From contig CP141148.1 of assembly GCA_035235625.1 (NCBI GenBank), positions 4,149,001 to 4,213,000 on the forward strand: a stretch of 64,000 nucleotides of DNA, given 5' to 3'. Positions 1-10,889 of the stretch are shown here, one piece after another. Made by a program: the position numbers and the translations under genes. Within the stretch, counting starts at the first letter, position 1; each line of letters opens with the position of its first letter. A model generated the notes under the pieces. The model was not told the origin of the DNA. It ran no database searches and worked only from the letters and a program-made list of their open reading frames with translations. The DNA is from Saururus chinensis (lineage: Eukaryota > Streptophyta > Magnoliopsida > Piperales > Saururaceae).

Positions 1-800
1 TTTTGAATGTTCCACATTGTGTTTACTGCAAGCTTCAGTCACTACTCCATCCCAAATTCTTTAAAGAATAGAAAATTGGATTTTTTGCTTTTTACCACAT
101 TTCCACCGACCTGCATTTCGTTTGTTCCGCATTTTTTGATGGGCTTTCTTTCAGCTTACCACACTTCTATATGTCGGAGAGAATAAACTGCATATGCTTT
201 GTGGTTATTTTTATTTTTGAATCTGAAGTCCTAGATCGACAAAGTGAGGCCTTTTCATCTCCTGCAAATCAAAATTATGTTGTCCAGAGCCTCTTCTCTG
301 TTGTGCTTTTTCCAGGAAAAATTGTATCTTTTCCACTTTGGAATTTTTTGTTGCCTGTCTACTGATGAAACTGCATATGCTTTGTGTTTATTTTTATTTT
401 TTAATCTGAAGTCCTAGATCACCAAAGTGAGGCCTTTTCGTCTCCTGCAAATCAAAATTATGTTGTCCAGAGCCTCTTCTCCGTTTTGTTTTTTCCAGGA
501 AAAATTGTATCTTTTCCACTTTGGAATTTTTTGTTGCATGTCTACTGATGATTGTGAACACCGAATGGTTTCATTTCTCATGTTCACGAAACCTACCACG
601 CATAAAAGGATTTTAGAGTGTCCCCTTTGTCTTCTCTTTATATCAACTAAATGCTTGCCGATGATTTTGATGCCTTTAAATGTTCAATTATTTTGATGCC
701 TTCAATTCATATAAGCCTTGCAGCAATATTGCTGTAGGGTTGGAGCAATATTGCTCCAACCTTGAGTAATATTGCATCAGCATTGGAGCAATATTGCTCC
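1..800. repeat. Left terminal inverted repeat of the MULE
   Basis: Reverse complement of about 9140-9937. Base 1 corresponds to about 9937 on the right side, so the outermost part is missing from the window. The match runs into the start of the palindrome array and is nearly perfect by eye. It contains an internal direct duplication of about 180 bp (189-367 and 371-549). Short reading frames here are not credible genes. Confidence 0.9.
189..549 (+). repeat. About 180-bp tandem duplication inside the TIR
   Basis: A block starting CTGCATATGCTTTGTG at 189 is repeated from 371. Both copies contain the same run through TCCAGGAAAAATTGTATC and TGTCTACTGATGA. The same pair is seen inverted in the right TIR (about 9389-9749), so the duplication predates insertion of this copy. 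Confidence 0.85.
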
Positions 801-1575
801 AACTTGGAGCAATATTGCATCAACCTTGGAGCAATATTCTTCCAACTTGGAGCAATATTGCATCAACCTTGTAGCAATATTGCTCCAACCTTGGAGCAAT
901 ATTGTTTCAACTTGGAGCAATATTACATCAACATTGGAGCAATATTGCTCCAACCTTGGACAATATAGCATCAACATTGGGGCAATATTGCTCCAACCTG
1001 AAACTGTTCATTGATTTTGATGCCTTTAAATGTTTACCGATGATTTTGATGCCTTTAATATTCGATTATTTTGATGCCTTCAATTTATATAAGCCTTGCA
1101 GCAATATTGTTGTAGGGTTGGAGCAATATTGATTCAACTTGGAGCAATATTGTTCCAACTTGGAGCAATATTGTTCCAACTTGGAGCAATATTGCTCCAA
1201 CCTTTGAGCAATATTGCTCCAACCTGAAATGTTCTATAATTTTGATGCCTTTAATTTATATATGTCTTGGAGCAAAATTGCTATAGGGTTGGAGCAATAT
1301 TACATCAACATTGGAGCAATATTGCTCCAACCTTGGAGCAATATTGCTACACCGTCAAAGCAATATTGCTCCAACATAAAATGTATTATTACTACACCGT
1401 CGGAGCAATATTGCTCCAACCTGATAGGTTCGATGATTTTGATGCCTTTAATTTATTTAAGTCTTGGAGCAATATTGCTACACCGTAGGAGCAATATTAC
1501 TACACCTTAGGATCAATATTGCTCCAACCTTGCAACAATATTGATGCAAGGATTGAGCAATATTGCTACAATTGT
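730..1575. repeat. Array of palindromic GGAGCAATATTGCTCC units
   Basis: The 16-mer GGAGCAATATTGCTCC is its own reverse complement. It or close variants (CATCAACATTGG half-units, TACACCGT variants) recur a few dozen times, often every 20-22 bases and separated by AACTT or AACCTT. They alternate with short blocks containing TTTTGATGCCTTTAA. Repetitive peptides rich in WSNIA and LEQYC in several frames are by-products of the array. The right TIR has only a few units (9125-9215), so the left array has expanded or the right one contracted. A role as transposase-binding sites or a hairpin/small-RNA source is inference. Confidence 0.9.
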
Positions 1576-2056
1576 AAATTATAAATGCTAATAATTCTTA
1601 ACAACATTATAACTTTTGTAATGTGCTTTTTGATATTTCAGGAACAGTGTCTTCACTATAGTAGGGCTTCCTTTCATTGAATATCTATCATGGCAACTAA
1701 ATCAAGTAGGTTTTTTTTAGTCCCTACATTTAAAATGTTTGTGGATGTTGTTGATGTACTAATATTAATGCTTATGCATTAGGATTATTGCTCTTGTTAT
1801 AACAATATTTTAAATGTTAATCCTATTATCAATAATTGAATTATATGCGACATTTTAAAGACATTATTGCTACAACATTTCTGCATTATTGGTAATTTTA
1901 TAGCACACTAGCTAAAAATGTTGTAGCATTATTTCAGCTATACTCATACCATCTTAAATATGATGTCAGTGTATATTTTAAATATTGCTATGTTATTTAC
2001 GGGGTTATATTCAACACTTTTATTATATGTCTAGGTACCTTCTTACTAATACTTAG
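1576..2056. other. AT-rich 5' region of the MULE protease gene
   Basis: No clear gene. A short candidate first exon ATGGCAACTAAATCAAGTAG at about 1690-1709 is followed by a GT donor, and TACTTAG near 2057 could be an acceptor. The reading frame across that junction does not join cleanly, so the start of the protease gene is unresolved. Confidence 0.35.
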
Positions 2057-5000
2057 ATATGTATTGATGCAGAAGTTCTTGAATCAAAGAAGAAGGGCTC
2101 AAACCTTGGAGGAGGATCAGGAAGAAATAGGCGAGAGTCATTGAAAGTCCCTTGTTTCCCCTCGGGACTAGCAAAGTCAGTGAGCATATTGTCTACCTTC
2201 TCAGAGGTGAAGACTCTTGTTAGCCAAACCCCCTTCATCCAATTGTTAGACGCCAGAAACATCGTTTGTCAGGCGTCACTTTTTGAAGTAATTTTGGGTT
2301 ATTGGACTGAGGCCCAACCTGGGGTCACATTCAAAGGATGTAGAGTGGACTTCACTGTGGAGGATGTGGCCCTCATTACTGGCCTGAAGAAGGGGGGCAA
2401 TCGGGTGGTCTTCGCCCAAGAAAGGGAGGAGAGGGGTGCGTATTGTAAGCGTCGTTTTGGGAAGAAGCAGGTTACAAGATCTAAAATTGAGAAGACCATG
2501 GACGTTTTAACTACCACGACCGACCCTACATCGGTGGAGGATTGTGCAAGAATGATCATCTTGCACATTTTCTCATGCCTCCTATTTCCTCAGACCCACA
2601 CTGTGGTCAATAACGCGTTAATTGACCTGGTGGAAGACATGAGCAGCCTCCATCAATATGACTGGCCTCAAGCTATTTATGAATTTTTAGTAGTCTCAGC
2701 CTCAACCCTCCATAGGAAGATTATGTCGAAGGAGGCAGGCAAGTCTGAGGGCTATGGATCATTGATTGGAGCAGCATTTGTCCTACAGGTATTTTATACT
2801 TGCTACATAATTGTATTTACATGATTATATAGGAGTTACAAAATGCTAATTTTTATCTTTTATATGTTATAGGTTTGGGTATTTGAGCATTTTAAGATGT
2901 TCATATCCCCTGTGCCGCATAAGCTGCCCCGATTTGCGAAGTGGCCAAATTGTGGCATGCTAAAGGGGAAAAAGAGGCTAAGCACCATAGGTCGGTGGGC
3001 AAATATGCACAAATATTTAAATTCCTGAGACCACAAGAGGTAATTGTGACTATTTTTTATATTGAAATGTTTGAGTTTTTAAAATCTGTTCAACTTTTTA
3101 GTTTATTGAACTTTGCATGTTAACTAATTGTGCATATGTTGACCACAGGTTCTATCTGTGTTGGTTCCTGTTGCGAATGAGGCAAATCTCATTGAAGGGG
3201 CAGGAAAGGCCTTAAAAAAAAGGAAGGTAGGAATGAAGGTGGGGCGCTGGTGAAGGCGAGTGGGGGAGGAATGTTGGTCCTGAAGTCGGCACTAGATAAT
3301 ATGGCATCTGCACTTAGAGTTGTGCATATTGCCATGCATATATTGGAGGAGGAGGGCTACCCTACTAACCATCTACATGGTGTCATGGACACCATTTCAG
3401 AAAATTTTTTGACATTTAAGAACATGGCCAATCATTTGGTTAAGAGGCCATCAAAGAGGATGAGGCATACCTCCCCTGCAGCAGCGGACGAGGATGAATG
3501 TGGCAAAGCTGACGAGGAAGATATTGGAGATAATAATGATGATAATGAAGAGGAGGGTGAGGAGGAGGGAGGGGAAGAGGAGGGTGAGGAGGAGGAAGAG
3601 GGGGGAGAAGGAGGAGAGGAGGCCGAGGGGGGAGAGGATGGGGGAGAGGAGGAAGAGGGGGAAGAGGAGGTGGGAAAGGATGGGGGAGAGGAGGAAGAGG
3701 GGGAGAGGATGGGGGAGAGGCAGGAGAGGAGGGGGGAGTGGATGAGGGAGAGGGGAGAGAGGCGGATGAAGAGGAGGGGGGAGCGGAGCAAGGGGAGGAT
3801 AAGAGAGAGGAGGGTCCAGATGGGGAGGAGAGTATGAATGATGAGGAGGGAGATGGGGAGGGAGATAAAGAGGGTCTCACTTCGAAAAGACCTCTACGGA
3901 TAAAATATAAAAGTAAGAAGTATGGGACCCCTTTTACTCATGAGACAAAGAGGAAGAGGAGGGAGAAGAAGGAAATGACTGTGGAGGAGGCTGCAACCAT
4001 TTTAGTTTCTTGCGAAGCCTCAGCCAAGCAAGCATCACGTACCTTCCCTCGCCGTCCAATGAAGATTAACTTATGCAGTCCTCTATCTAATTTGTGTAAG
4101 CGAGATCAAGACACTATTCAAAAATTCATTACAGATAGGAGCCATTCTGTGGTGGGTGTCGGTGTCGCAGACAATGACTTAGTGGATATGTTGAAGGCGG
4201 AGTACATCTCGTCTAATGTAAGACTACAATTTCTATCTCTTTAAATCTTAAGTATTCAATATTGATTTTATACTAAGTGTATGCTTCAATGTATGTAGGT
4301 AATAGATGCTTACATGTATATGCTACAACAAAGAGCATCTAGATCTACTGGAAATGCCTTCCCCAAATGCCACTTTGGGACCTTTGCGTTGCAATTTTAT
4401 TTCACCAAGGTATGGTCCAAAGCCTAATATTTTTATGTATTAGGTTAAGTTAGGATATGGACTAAGTCAAATCCAGTGGGAATTGCAATTGAAGGTTATG
4501 GCAGAGGACGCATTGGAGGACCTCACAACCACATGTTTTGGAGCGGATAAAGAATGTCTTGATTTCATCTTTATACTAATGTGTGACAATGCACATTTTC
4601 ACTTATTGGTCATAGATGTTGACAAGACTGAAGTAAAATGGTTCGATTCCATGCCTGGGTATGGCCATAAGAAACGACATCCTAATGTAAAAAAATTGGT
4701 GAGTTAATGTATGATTCATTGAAACCAATTTTTTTTTAAACAATTGCTTTGAAACTAATTTGGCAAATATGTGAATAATAGATGGATAGCATTGGAGTAT
4801 TTCTTGAGGAGCACCTTAAGGTACCTAATGCTAAAAAGTGGAAGATCGTTAGTAAGAAGGGACCATACCAATCAAACGGGGTTGATTGTGGGTTCTTCCT
4901 CATGCGTACTGTATATTGCATTATTCTGGTTTGCTAGTTGATTATACTCCGGTATAATGGGGTTAATAAGATATATGGGCCAATTGCATATATTTTTTTA

Positions 5001-5128
5001 TTTCTTCTTTATTCCTTCAGTCAAAATGGGATACTAACAAATTTATTCGTTTCAACTTTTTTAGAAAGATATCTCTCAACGTTTGAGACTTGGAATGGCT
5101 ACAGAGATCCTAAGAGGCTCTATTGATT
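2057..5128 (+). pseudogene. Ulp1/C48-type cysteine protease gene carried by the MULE, degraded
   Basis: Ulp1-family proteases remove SUMO-like modifiers; plant MULEs often carry such genes. An N-terminal exon (about 2057-2788, then intron 2789-2872) encodes a DUF1985-like region with VEDVALITGLKKGG. Later pieces lie at 2873-3040 and about 3149-3228, followed by a very acidic Glu/Gly tract (about 3480-3870) and a basic segment (KRKRREKKE). The protease core is split over exons at about 4299-4410, 4480-4701, 4782-4935 and 5065-5128. It has the expected His (NAHFHLLVID), Asp (WFDS), Gln (GPYQSNG) and Cys (VDCGFFLMR). GT/AG junctions are visible. Frames do not connect within exon 2 (stop before LRPQE), near 3225 and inside the acidic tract, so it is probably not translatable as one protein. 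No ATG fits the first exon. Confidence 0.8.
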
Positions 5129-6018
5129 GAGTATGAGTCTTTATGGTGATGGTGAGAACCTTAAATGATATGTATTAATGTTTCCTAGATCCATAGGTAT
5201 GTATATATGAAAGGGGTGAATCTAACATTTGCTTGGGCTTTACTTTGTATTAATGGTTGAAAGCTGATGAATTTGGTTTCCGTTTGTTTTTTTTTTTATT
5301 CTACTACTTACATTGGTGGTTAGATGAATGAAGACAAAAGTTCCCGGTTGAGACTGTCATGGGGTCTTTTGTTTTTATCCGCCCAATATTTAACTCTCTT
5401 CTTCTTCATTATCTCCTTCAATGTTTATCACCCAATTATTTCTTTTTCTCCATAAAAAAGTGATGATAGATGAGAAGCCTTTGTTTTAAATGGTAGAGTA
5501 TAATACAAAGGTTCTCACCGAATTTATATTCATCTCTTTTTCTTTCTCACTTTCTATCAAATGCTTATACCAAATTCATTAACAGTTCGCCATTATTTGC
5601 TAGAGGTCTTCTAATGAAATGTATGTTTAATTTTTTTATGATCCTGATTGTTCACTCGTCAATTAATTTCGCCATAACCCTCATTCTTTGAATATTACCC
5701 AATTAGCTTTCAAAAGAAAACTAACTATTGCTTTGGCTGATCCTAGTTGTTCTCACTCATCAATTAGATACGTCATGACACTCATCCTTTGAACTGTTAC
5801 CCAGCTAGCTTAAAAATGAAAATTGTTTCTGCATCATGTGATTATATGTTGAAGTCACGGTTTGTGGTGTGATCCATATATGGGACATGGTGATATACCT
5901 TTGTATTTTACATTTTTTCCTTTTTGTTTTGAATAATAAAGAGCATTTGCAACTATGTTGAATAAAATGTTGGCCCATTTGTTTGTGGTGATAGAATCAT
6001 CTGAGACTTGAAATGTAG
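5129..6018. other. Non-coding spacer inside the MULE
   Basis: AT-rich DNA with no convincing reading frame. A motif containing CTCATCAATTA and TTTGAA occurs in two related copies near 5650-5710 and 5750-5810, which suggests a short local duplication. Part of it may be intron sequence captured with the UFL1 fragment that follows. Confidence 0.4.
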
Positions 6019-7790
6019 GCAGAAATTGAAAAGTCTGGACGAGTTTCATTGATAGATCTTGCTGATAATATTGGTGATGATTTGTTCTATGTGGAGATGC
6101 AGTCTCAATAGATAGTTTCTAGCAATTCAGATCTCATGCTAATACAAGGAGATATAATAGCTCAATCCTATTTGGTCTGCAGTTGCTGAAGAAATTAATG
6201 AGAGGCTTCGAGAATGTAGTCAAATTGCATTAGCAGATCTCGCTGCTCAGTTGCATGTCAGCTCAAAGTTGCTGGCTTCTGTTTTGGAGACCCGTCTTTG
6301 GATTCTTGTAAGCATATATTTCTCCTTGCATTTATATCGTATAATGTTTGTGTGATTGTAGATGACCACTGTATGCAACAGGGTGTCATGAAGTTTGCAC
6401 TTTGTTATCAAATTATATCTTTCCCCTTGTTGAAACCACATAGTACATCAACGTGCCAACTTTGTATTTGTAGGATATGAAAAATGTTGTAGAAAAGTTA
6501 ATATGATTCTTTGTGCTGCACTGACCAATTTATAGCCAACATCGACAATTTTACATATTTCATGAATAGTTATCACCTTTATTATCATCTTATCTGTTGC
6601 TCATTTGAGAAAATTGAATTTGATTGAGATTATGGCACCCACAAAGTGTGGATCATCTGCTGCTACTAATTGACTAGTGGATACTTATTATCTTTCTCTT
6701 GTTTATTTTTATTTTCTTCATCCTACGTTAACATGCATTCAAATTCTTCCATGTTAAATTCAATGAAACTTTTTATCATGTAATAATTTTGTGTATGCCA
6801 AAAACCTCATTGTCAAGTGGAGCAGTAGCTAGGACTATCATTTATGTGAATAGCACAATATCATATGAACTTAACTATTCCAAGAAAATAAAGATGAATA
6901 GAAGATTAGGTTAACTACTATTTATAAGTTAAAATGTTCTTCTACAGGGATATGTGGAGCCAAAAACTATGAGGTGCTACTCATAGAAACTTAGATCTGA
7001 ATATAATCCTCTGAGTTCTAGTCATAATGGGATTTTATACTTCTGAGAGCTGAAAGAAATACCAAGCAATCACTTGTAGCCATGTCACTGGCCTACGAAG
7101 AAAAGGATCTCCATGACTTTTACAACTTTTTTCTTTATTTTTGTTCTCTGAGACATTCTTTACTACTCAAAAATATGCTTCATCAATAACCATTTGTATT
7201 TATCATGTCTCCAATTGTCAAAGCAATACCAACATTACAATTTTATTCTTTCTAGGTGCAAGGAAGACTTTAGGGAGGACAGCTGTATACACCTGCATAT
7301 GTTGCACGTATTAATGCTATGGTGCGTGGAGCTTCAAGGGGTATCATTGTTCCCACTAATTTATCAACAGTTTGGAGCTCTCTACAACAATTATTATTTG
7401 AGACAGATGGATCGAGTGGTGTATCTGTTGAAGGTGTTTTCTTCCAATCTTTATGTAATGGTCTAGTTAAGGAAGGCGAGATACTTGGATCACTTCGTGC
7501 TGGAGTTCAATGGACACCTGCTATATGAAACATCTTATTAGCATTTGTTGCTCTTAATTATGTTGTGGCTTTCAAAATCTCCAGTTTTCTGGCTTGATTT
7601 GCTTAAATTTACGTGAACTTTTATGATAAAAAGTTACCAGGATTAAGAATGTGAAAATGGGAGCAAATTAAACTGTTAGTAATTTGATGAAGGTTGTTGT
7701 GGGACATTTATTTTTAAATGCTGTTGTTGGTTTTGTGCTGTAGGTTTTTGCCCATGCTCAAAAAGAAAGCATAGAATCTTTTTTCACTTA
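6019..7790 (+). pseudogene. UFL1: Captured fragment of the host UFM1-protein ligase gene UFL1
   Basis: UFL1 is the E3 ligase that attaches UFM1 at the endoplasmic reticulum. Three collinear pieces match plant UFL1 as I remember it. The first (6019-6300) reads EIEKSGRVSLIDLADNIG, then LMLIQGDIIAQSY and VAEEINERLRECSQ. The second (about 7255-7527) reads GGQLYTPAYVARINAMVRGA, then IIVPTNLST and GSLRAGVQWTP. The third (about 7744-7790) reads FAHAQKESIESFF. They are separated by intron-like DNA at the expected GT/AG borders, so genomic DNA rather than cDNA was taken. The copy is broken: a stop after VEMQSQ, a frame change before VAEEINERL, and TAG replacing a codon in QGRL-GGQL. Both ends of the gene are missing. 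It ends where the truncated transposase begins. Confidence 0.85.
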
Positions 7791-7804
7791 GGTAGGAGTG
7801 CATA

Positions 7805-9016
7805 CTAGCTTTCCAGCTTGAAACAGATTTTTATTTTTAAGAACTCCTCCTCTGTTTCAAACTCAAATATGCATTGTTTTAGATCTCTTGCAAATGACTG
7901 AAACTTTTCAAAAACATGGCTGAGATGTTTAGCTGCATTTTGATATATATGCCATATACATAAGCGATGATGGGTTTCCGGCATAACAACTCGAATAGCT
8001 TTAGCCATTGCTGTACATTGGTCTGTAATGATAGTAACCGGTTTCTTACCAAACATTGCAACAAGATAAGTCTCAAGTAACCAAATAAAAGAATCAGCAG
8101 TCTCATCATATAACAAGGCAGCCCCAAATATGGTATTTTGGCGATGATGATTTACACCAGTGAACAATGCACACGGCCAATTTATGTTAGTAGTTCTATA
8201 CGTGGTATCAAAGCTGATCACATCCCCAAAATTCTCATAGTCTACTATCATCCTCGCATCTGCCCAAAAGATATTAGTTATCAGACTATCTTCATCCAAC
8301 TGCATTGAGTAGAAGAAAGATGGATTATCCTTTTGTTTTCTTTTGAAGTATTCTAACAAAGCCGCTGCTTCTCCTTTTTCTATCACCTTTTGACGCTTAG
8401 TACGTAAATAATTTTTCAGATCCACTGCAAGAAACCCTACATTTTGTTGACCACCAGCTTGGCTTGCTTGCAAAGCTATAGAATCTTTAGGTGGAATGCC
8501 TACACTTGCCGCTGAATCAGCCAACACAGATTGAGACATACTCATGCGTCTATGTGAATTCAAAAATGGGACCTTTGTTGGGGTCACAACCATGTGATTA
8601 TGACTTGGCTCAAATTCTACAATTTTATACATGTCACCTACAAGCTTGATAACCATCATAGCTAAACAACCCGTTCTTGTTTCTGGACAAGGATTCTTCA
8701 CCACTCTATTTCTTTTATCTTCAACTCTTTTGCCTTCTTTTGAACAACAAAATCTTCGCATTCTAATTATGTCATCTTTTTTCCATTTCCATCCTCTTCG
8801 AATGCTAAATCCAATTGTTGCACTATAATCATTGTAGAATTTGTAAGTCATCTCCTCTGTTGCAAACTCCATTCCAATATTTGGTACTCTTTCTTCTACT
8901 TCATGAAAATCTAATTTCCGACAAGTAGAGTTTACTTGGCTCCCTATTTGAATGTTATTTTGTTCATCACCTTCATTATGCCCATCACATCGAACACTTG
9001 ACCCCTCACTTGCCAT
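7805..9016 (-). CDS. FAR1-type MULE transposase, C-terminally truncated
   Basis: The frame could open at 9166 inside the palindrome array, but the ATG at 9016 (MASEGSSVRCDG) is the likelier start, giving 403 residues. Residues about 49-145 are a FAR1 DNA-binding domain (EFATEEMTYKFYNDY, GFSIRRGW, RRFCCSKEGKR). Residues about 260-390 are the MULE transposase domain, with the first two acidic catalytic residues in VISFDTTYR and VTIITDQ and the Cys-His pair in LCIWHIYQNAAKHL. The frame stops soon after EFETEEEFLK. Family members usually run several hundred residues further, with the third catalytic Glu and a SWIM zinc finger; both are absent. The loss coincides with the edge of the captured UFL1 DNA. 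FHY3/FAR1 transcription factors are domesticated relatives, but the TIR context marks this as a transposon gene. Confidence 0.88.
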   Translation of the reverse strand: MASEGSSVRCDGHNEGDEQNNIQIGSQVNSTCRKLDFHEVEERVPNIGMEFATEEMTYKFYNDYSATIGFSIRRGWKWKKDDIIRMRRFCCSKEGKRVEDKRNRVVKNPCPETRTGCLAMMVIKLVGDMYKIVEFEPSHNHMVVTPTKVPFLNSHRRMSMSQSVLADSAASVGIPPKDSIALQASQAGGQQNVGFLAVDLKNYLRTKRQKVIEKGEAAALLEYFKRKQKDNPSFFYSMQLDEDSLITNIFWADARMIVDYENFGDVISFDTTYRTTNINWPCALFTGVNHHRQNTIFGAALLYDETADSFIWLLETYLVAMFGKKPVTIITDQCTAMAKAIRVVMPETHHRLCIWHIYQNAAKHLSHVFEKFQSFARDLKQCIFEFETEEEFLKIKICFKLES

Positions 9017-9124
9017 TGCCCTACACAAGTCCATAAAAATATTATGAAGAAAAGAAGGGAATATATTCAAAATTTTGAAACTAAGACATTTTATTAGTGT
9101 GTAACAAAATACTATATGGCTATA

Positions 9125-9215
9125 TTGTAGCAATAATGCTCCAATATTGCTCCAATGCTGATGCAATATTGCTCAAGGTTGGAGCAATATTGCTCCAACC
9201 CTACAGCAATATTGC
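9125..9215. repeat. Short palindrome array in the right TIR
   Basis: A few copies of the GAGCAATATTGCTCC palindrome, mirror image of the start of the left array. It lies just upstream of the transposase start and could act as its promoter-proximal binding site; that is inference. Confidence 0.8.
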
Positions 9216-10070
9216 TGCAAGGCTTATATGAATTGAAGGCATCAAAATAATTGAACATTTAAAGGCATCAAAATCATCGGCAAGCATTTAGTTGATATAA
9301 AGAGAAGACAAAGGGGACACTCTAAAATCCTTTTATGCGTGGTAGGTTTCGTGAACATGAGAAATGAAACCATTCGGTGTTCACAATCATCAGTAGACAT
9401 GCAACAAAAAATTCCAAAGTGGAAAAGATACAATTTTTCCTGGAAAAAACAAAACGGAGAAGAGGCTCTGGACAACATAATTTTGATTTGCAGGAGACGA
9501 AAAGGCCGCACTTTGGCGATCTAGGACTTCAGATTAAAAAATAAAAATAAACACAGAGCATATGCAGTTTCATCAGTAGACAGGCAACAAAAAATTCCAA
9601 AGTGGAAAAGATACAATTTTTCCTGGAAAAAGCAAAACAGAGAAGAGGCTCTGGACAACATAATTTTGATTTGCAGGAGATGAAAAGGCCTCACTTTGTC
9701 GATCTAGGACTTCAGATTCAAAAATAAAAATAACCACAGATCATATGCAGTTTATTCTCTCTGACATATAGAAGTGTGGTAAGCTGAAAGAAAGCCCATC
9801 AAAAAATGCGGAACAAACGAAATGCAGGTCGGTGGAAATGTGGTAAAAAGCAAAAAATCCAATTTTCTATTCTTTAAAGAATTTGGGATGGAGTAGTGAC
9901 TGAAGCTTGCAGTAAACACAATGTGGAACATTCAAAACCCAGAAAATATCTGTGAAAGAAAATGGAACCTAAAGAATTCGGGATGAAGCAGTCACTTTGG
10001 CGCGCAGTAAACACAATGCAGAACAATCAAACCCCAGAAGTTGTCCGTGAAAGAAAATGAAATGTTAAAA
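9140..10070. repeat. Right terminal inverted repeat of the MULE
   Basis: Reverse complement of window bases 1-800 up to about 9937. Beyond that, a block of about 90-100 bp is duplicated: AAAGAATTTGGGATGGAGTA at about 9875 and AAAGAATTCGGGATGAAGCA at about 9970, each followed by CAGTAAACACAATG and GTGAAAGAAAATG. The outer TIR tip therefore carries a degenerate tandem duplication. Confidence 0.85.
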
Positions 10071-10299
10071 CAATCGAAGTTCCTTTTTTTCCCCTGGAAT
10101 GACGGATAGAGACAAAAAAAAATACATAAGCGCATCTGCATCTCAAGTTCGTTTGTTGTACCTCAATGATCGTGCTTTTTCGACTGTCGAACAGGAATCA
10201 AACCGACTTGCAGGAGCGAGCGCCAACAGACTCCACCTCCTATTTCATTTTTTATGTGTCGGCTGCCTCTAAGAATGTTGCTGCCTGACCACTCTTCTT

Positions 10300-10745
10300 C
10301 GGCGTCGATCACCGCTTCTCTGGTCACCAGGATGGGTGAGTTGCAGAGCGCTCTTCCGATCGCCGGGGTGGGTGGGAGCGGGAGTTCTAAAAGTGGGTTC
10401 CTTGAAGAACACTCCACTCTTCTTCGGCGTCGATCGGTGCTTCTTTGGTCACTAGGTGGGAGCGGGAGCAGTGGGACGGAGTGAGTTGCAGAGTGCTCCA
10501 AGGATCACCGGGGCAGAGCAGAGCGGGAGCTCTTCCGATCGCAGGGGTGGGTGGGAGCGGGAGTTCTGAAAGTGGGTTCCTTGAAGAACACTCCACTCTT
10601 CTCCGGCGACAATCGGTGCTTCTCTAGTCACCAGGTGGGAGCGGGAGCAACGGGATGGAGTGAGTTGCAGAGTGCTCCAAGGATCACCGGGGCAGATCAG
10701 AGCGGGAGTTTTGGGTTCCGTGAAATGCACTCCACTGGCCTGGCC
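10300..10745. repeat. GC-rich tandem repeat, period about 179 bp
   Basis: GGAGTTCT(A/G)AAAGTGGGTT at 10381 recurs at 10560, and GAGTGAGTTGCAGAGTGCTC at about 10476 recurs at about 10656. Parts of a further unit flank both sides. The block is far more GC-rich than its surroundings and all frames are open by composition only. No gene is recognised. Confidence 0.75.
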
Positions 10746-10889
10746 TGGCTCTGATCTGATTAATACCTTCGCCCGGTCGTCCTGTTCATGAAACCATCGG
10801 TCACCCGAGTCACCGAGTAACCCGGTCTCCTGCTGCCACCCTGGTGACGTGGTTTCACCTGATTCAGCACTCCCACCCACCCCGGTGGG

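Larger units (their letters stand above)
1..10070. mobile_element. Large Mutator-like element (MULE), left tip outside the window
   Basis: The first 800 bases recur in inverted orientation at about 9140-9937, giving very long terminal inverted repeats (TIRs). Between them lie an Ulp1-like protease gene (plus strand), a captured UFL1 fragment (plus) and a FAR1/MULE transposase (minus). This is the content known from Ulp-carrying plant MULEs such as the Kaonashi type. The right end continues about 130 bases past the point matching window base 1, so the left tip and its target-site duplication lie upstream. An 89-residue reading frame is identical in both TIRs (427-696 and 9242-9511), which implies a recent insertion or TIR homogenisation. 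The transposase is truncated, so this copy probably needs enzyme supplied in trans. The exact right boundary and the 9-bp duplication were not found. Confidence 0.85.

Noticed and set aside
762-1510. Reading frames with WSNIAPT/LEQYC repeats as a repeat protein
   Set aside because: They arise from translating the palindrome array; similar frames open on both strands and in several phases.
730-1575. CRISPR-like array of regularly spaced short repeats
   Set aside because: Eukaryotic plant context, repeats are perfect palindromes with 5-base separators rather than unique spacers, no cas genes, and they lie in a transposon TIR.
3432-3880. Ser/Pro-rich minus-strand frames
   Set aside because: Antisense shadows of the GAG/GGG-rich acidic tract of the protease gene.
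4640-4655. GGTTCGATTCC as a tRNA T-loop
   Set aside because: It is the codons for WFDS, the catalytic Asp region of the Ulp1-like protease; no tRNA arms surround it.
10163-10880. Several overlapping frames on both strands
   Set aside because: Open by GC-rich composition of a tandem repeat; no domain, and frames repeat with the 179-bp period.
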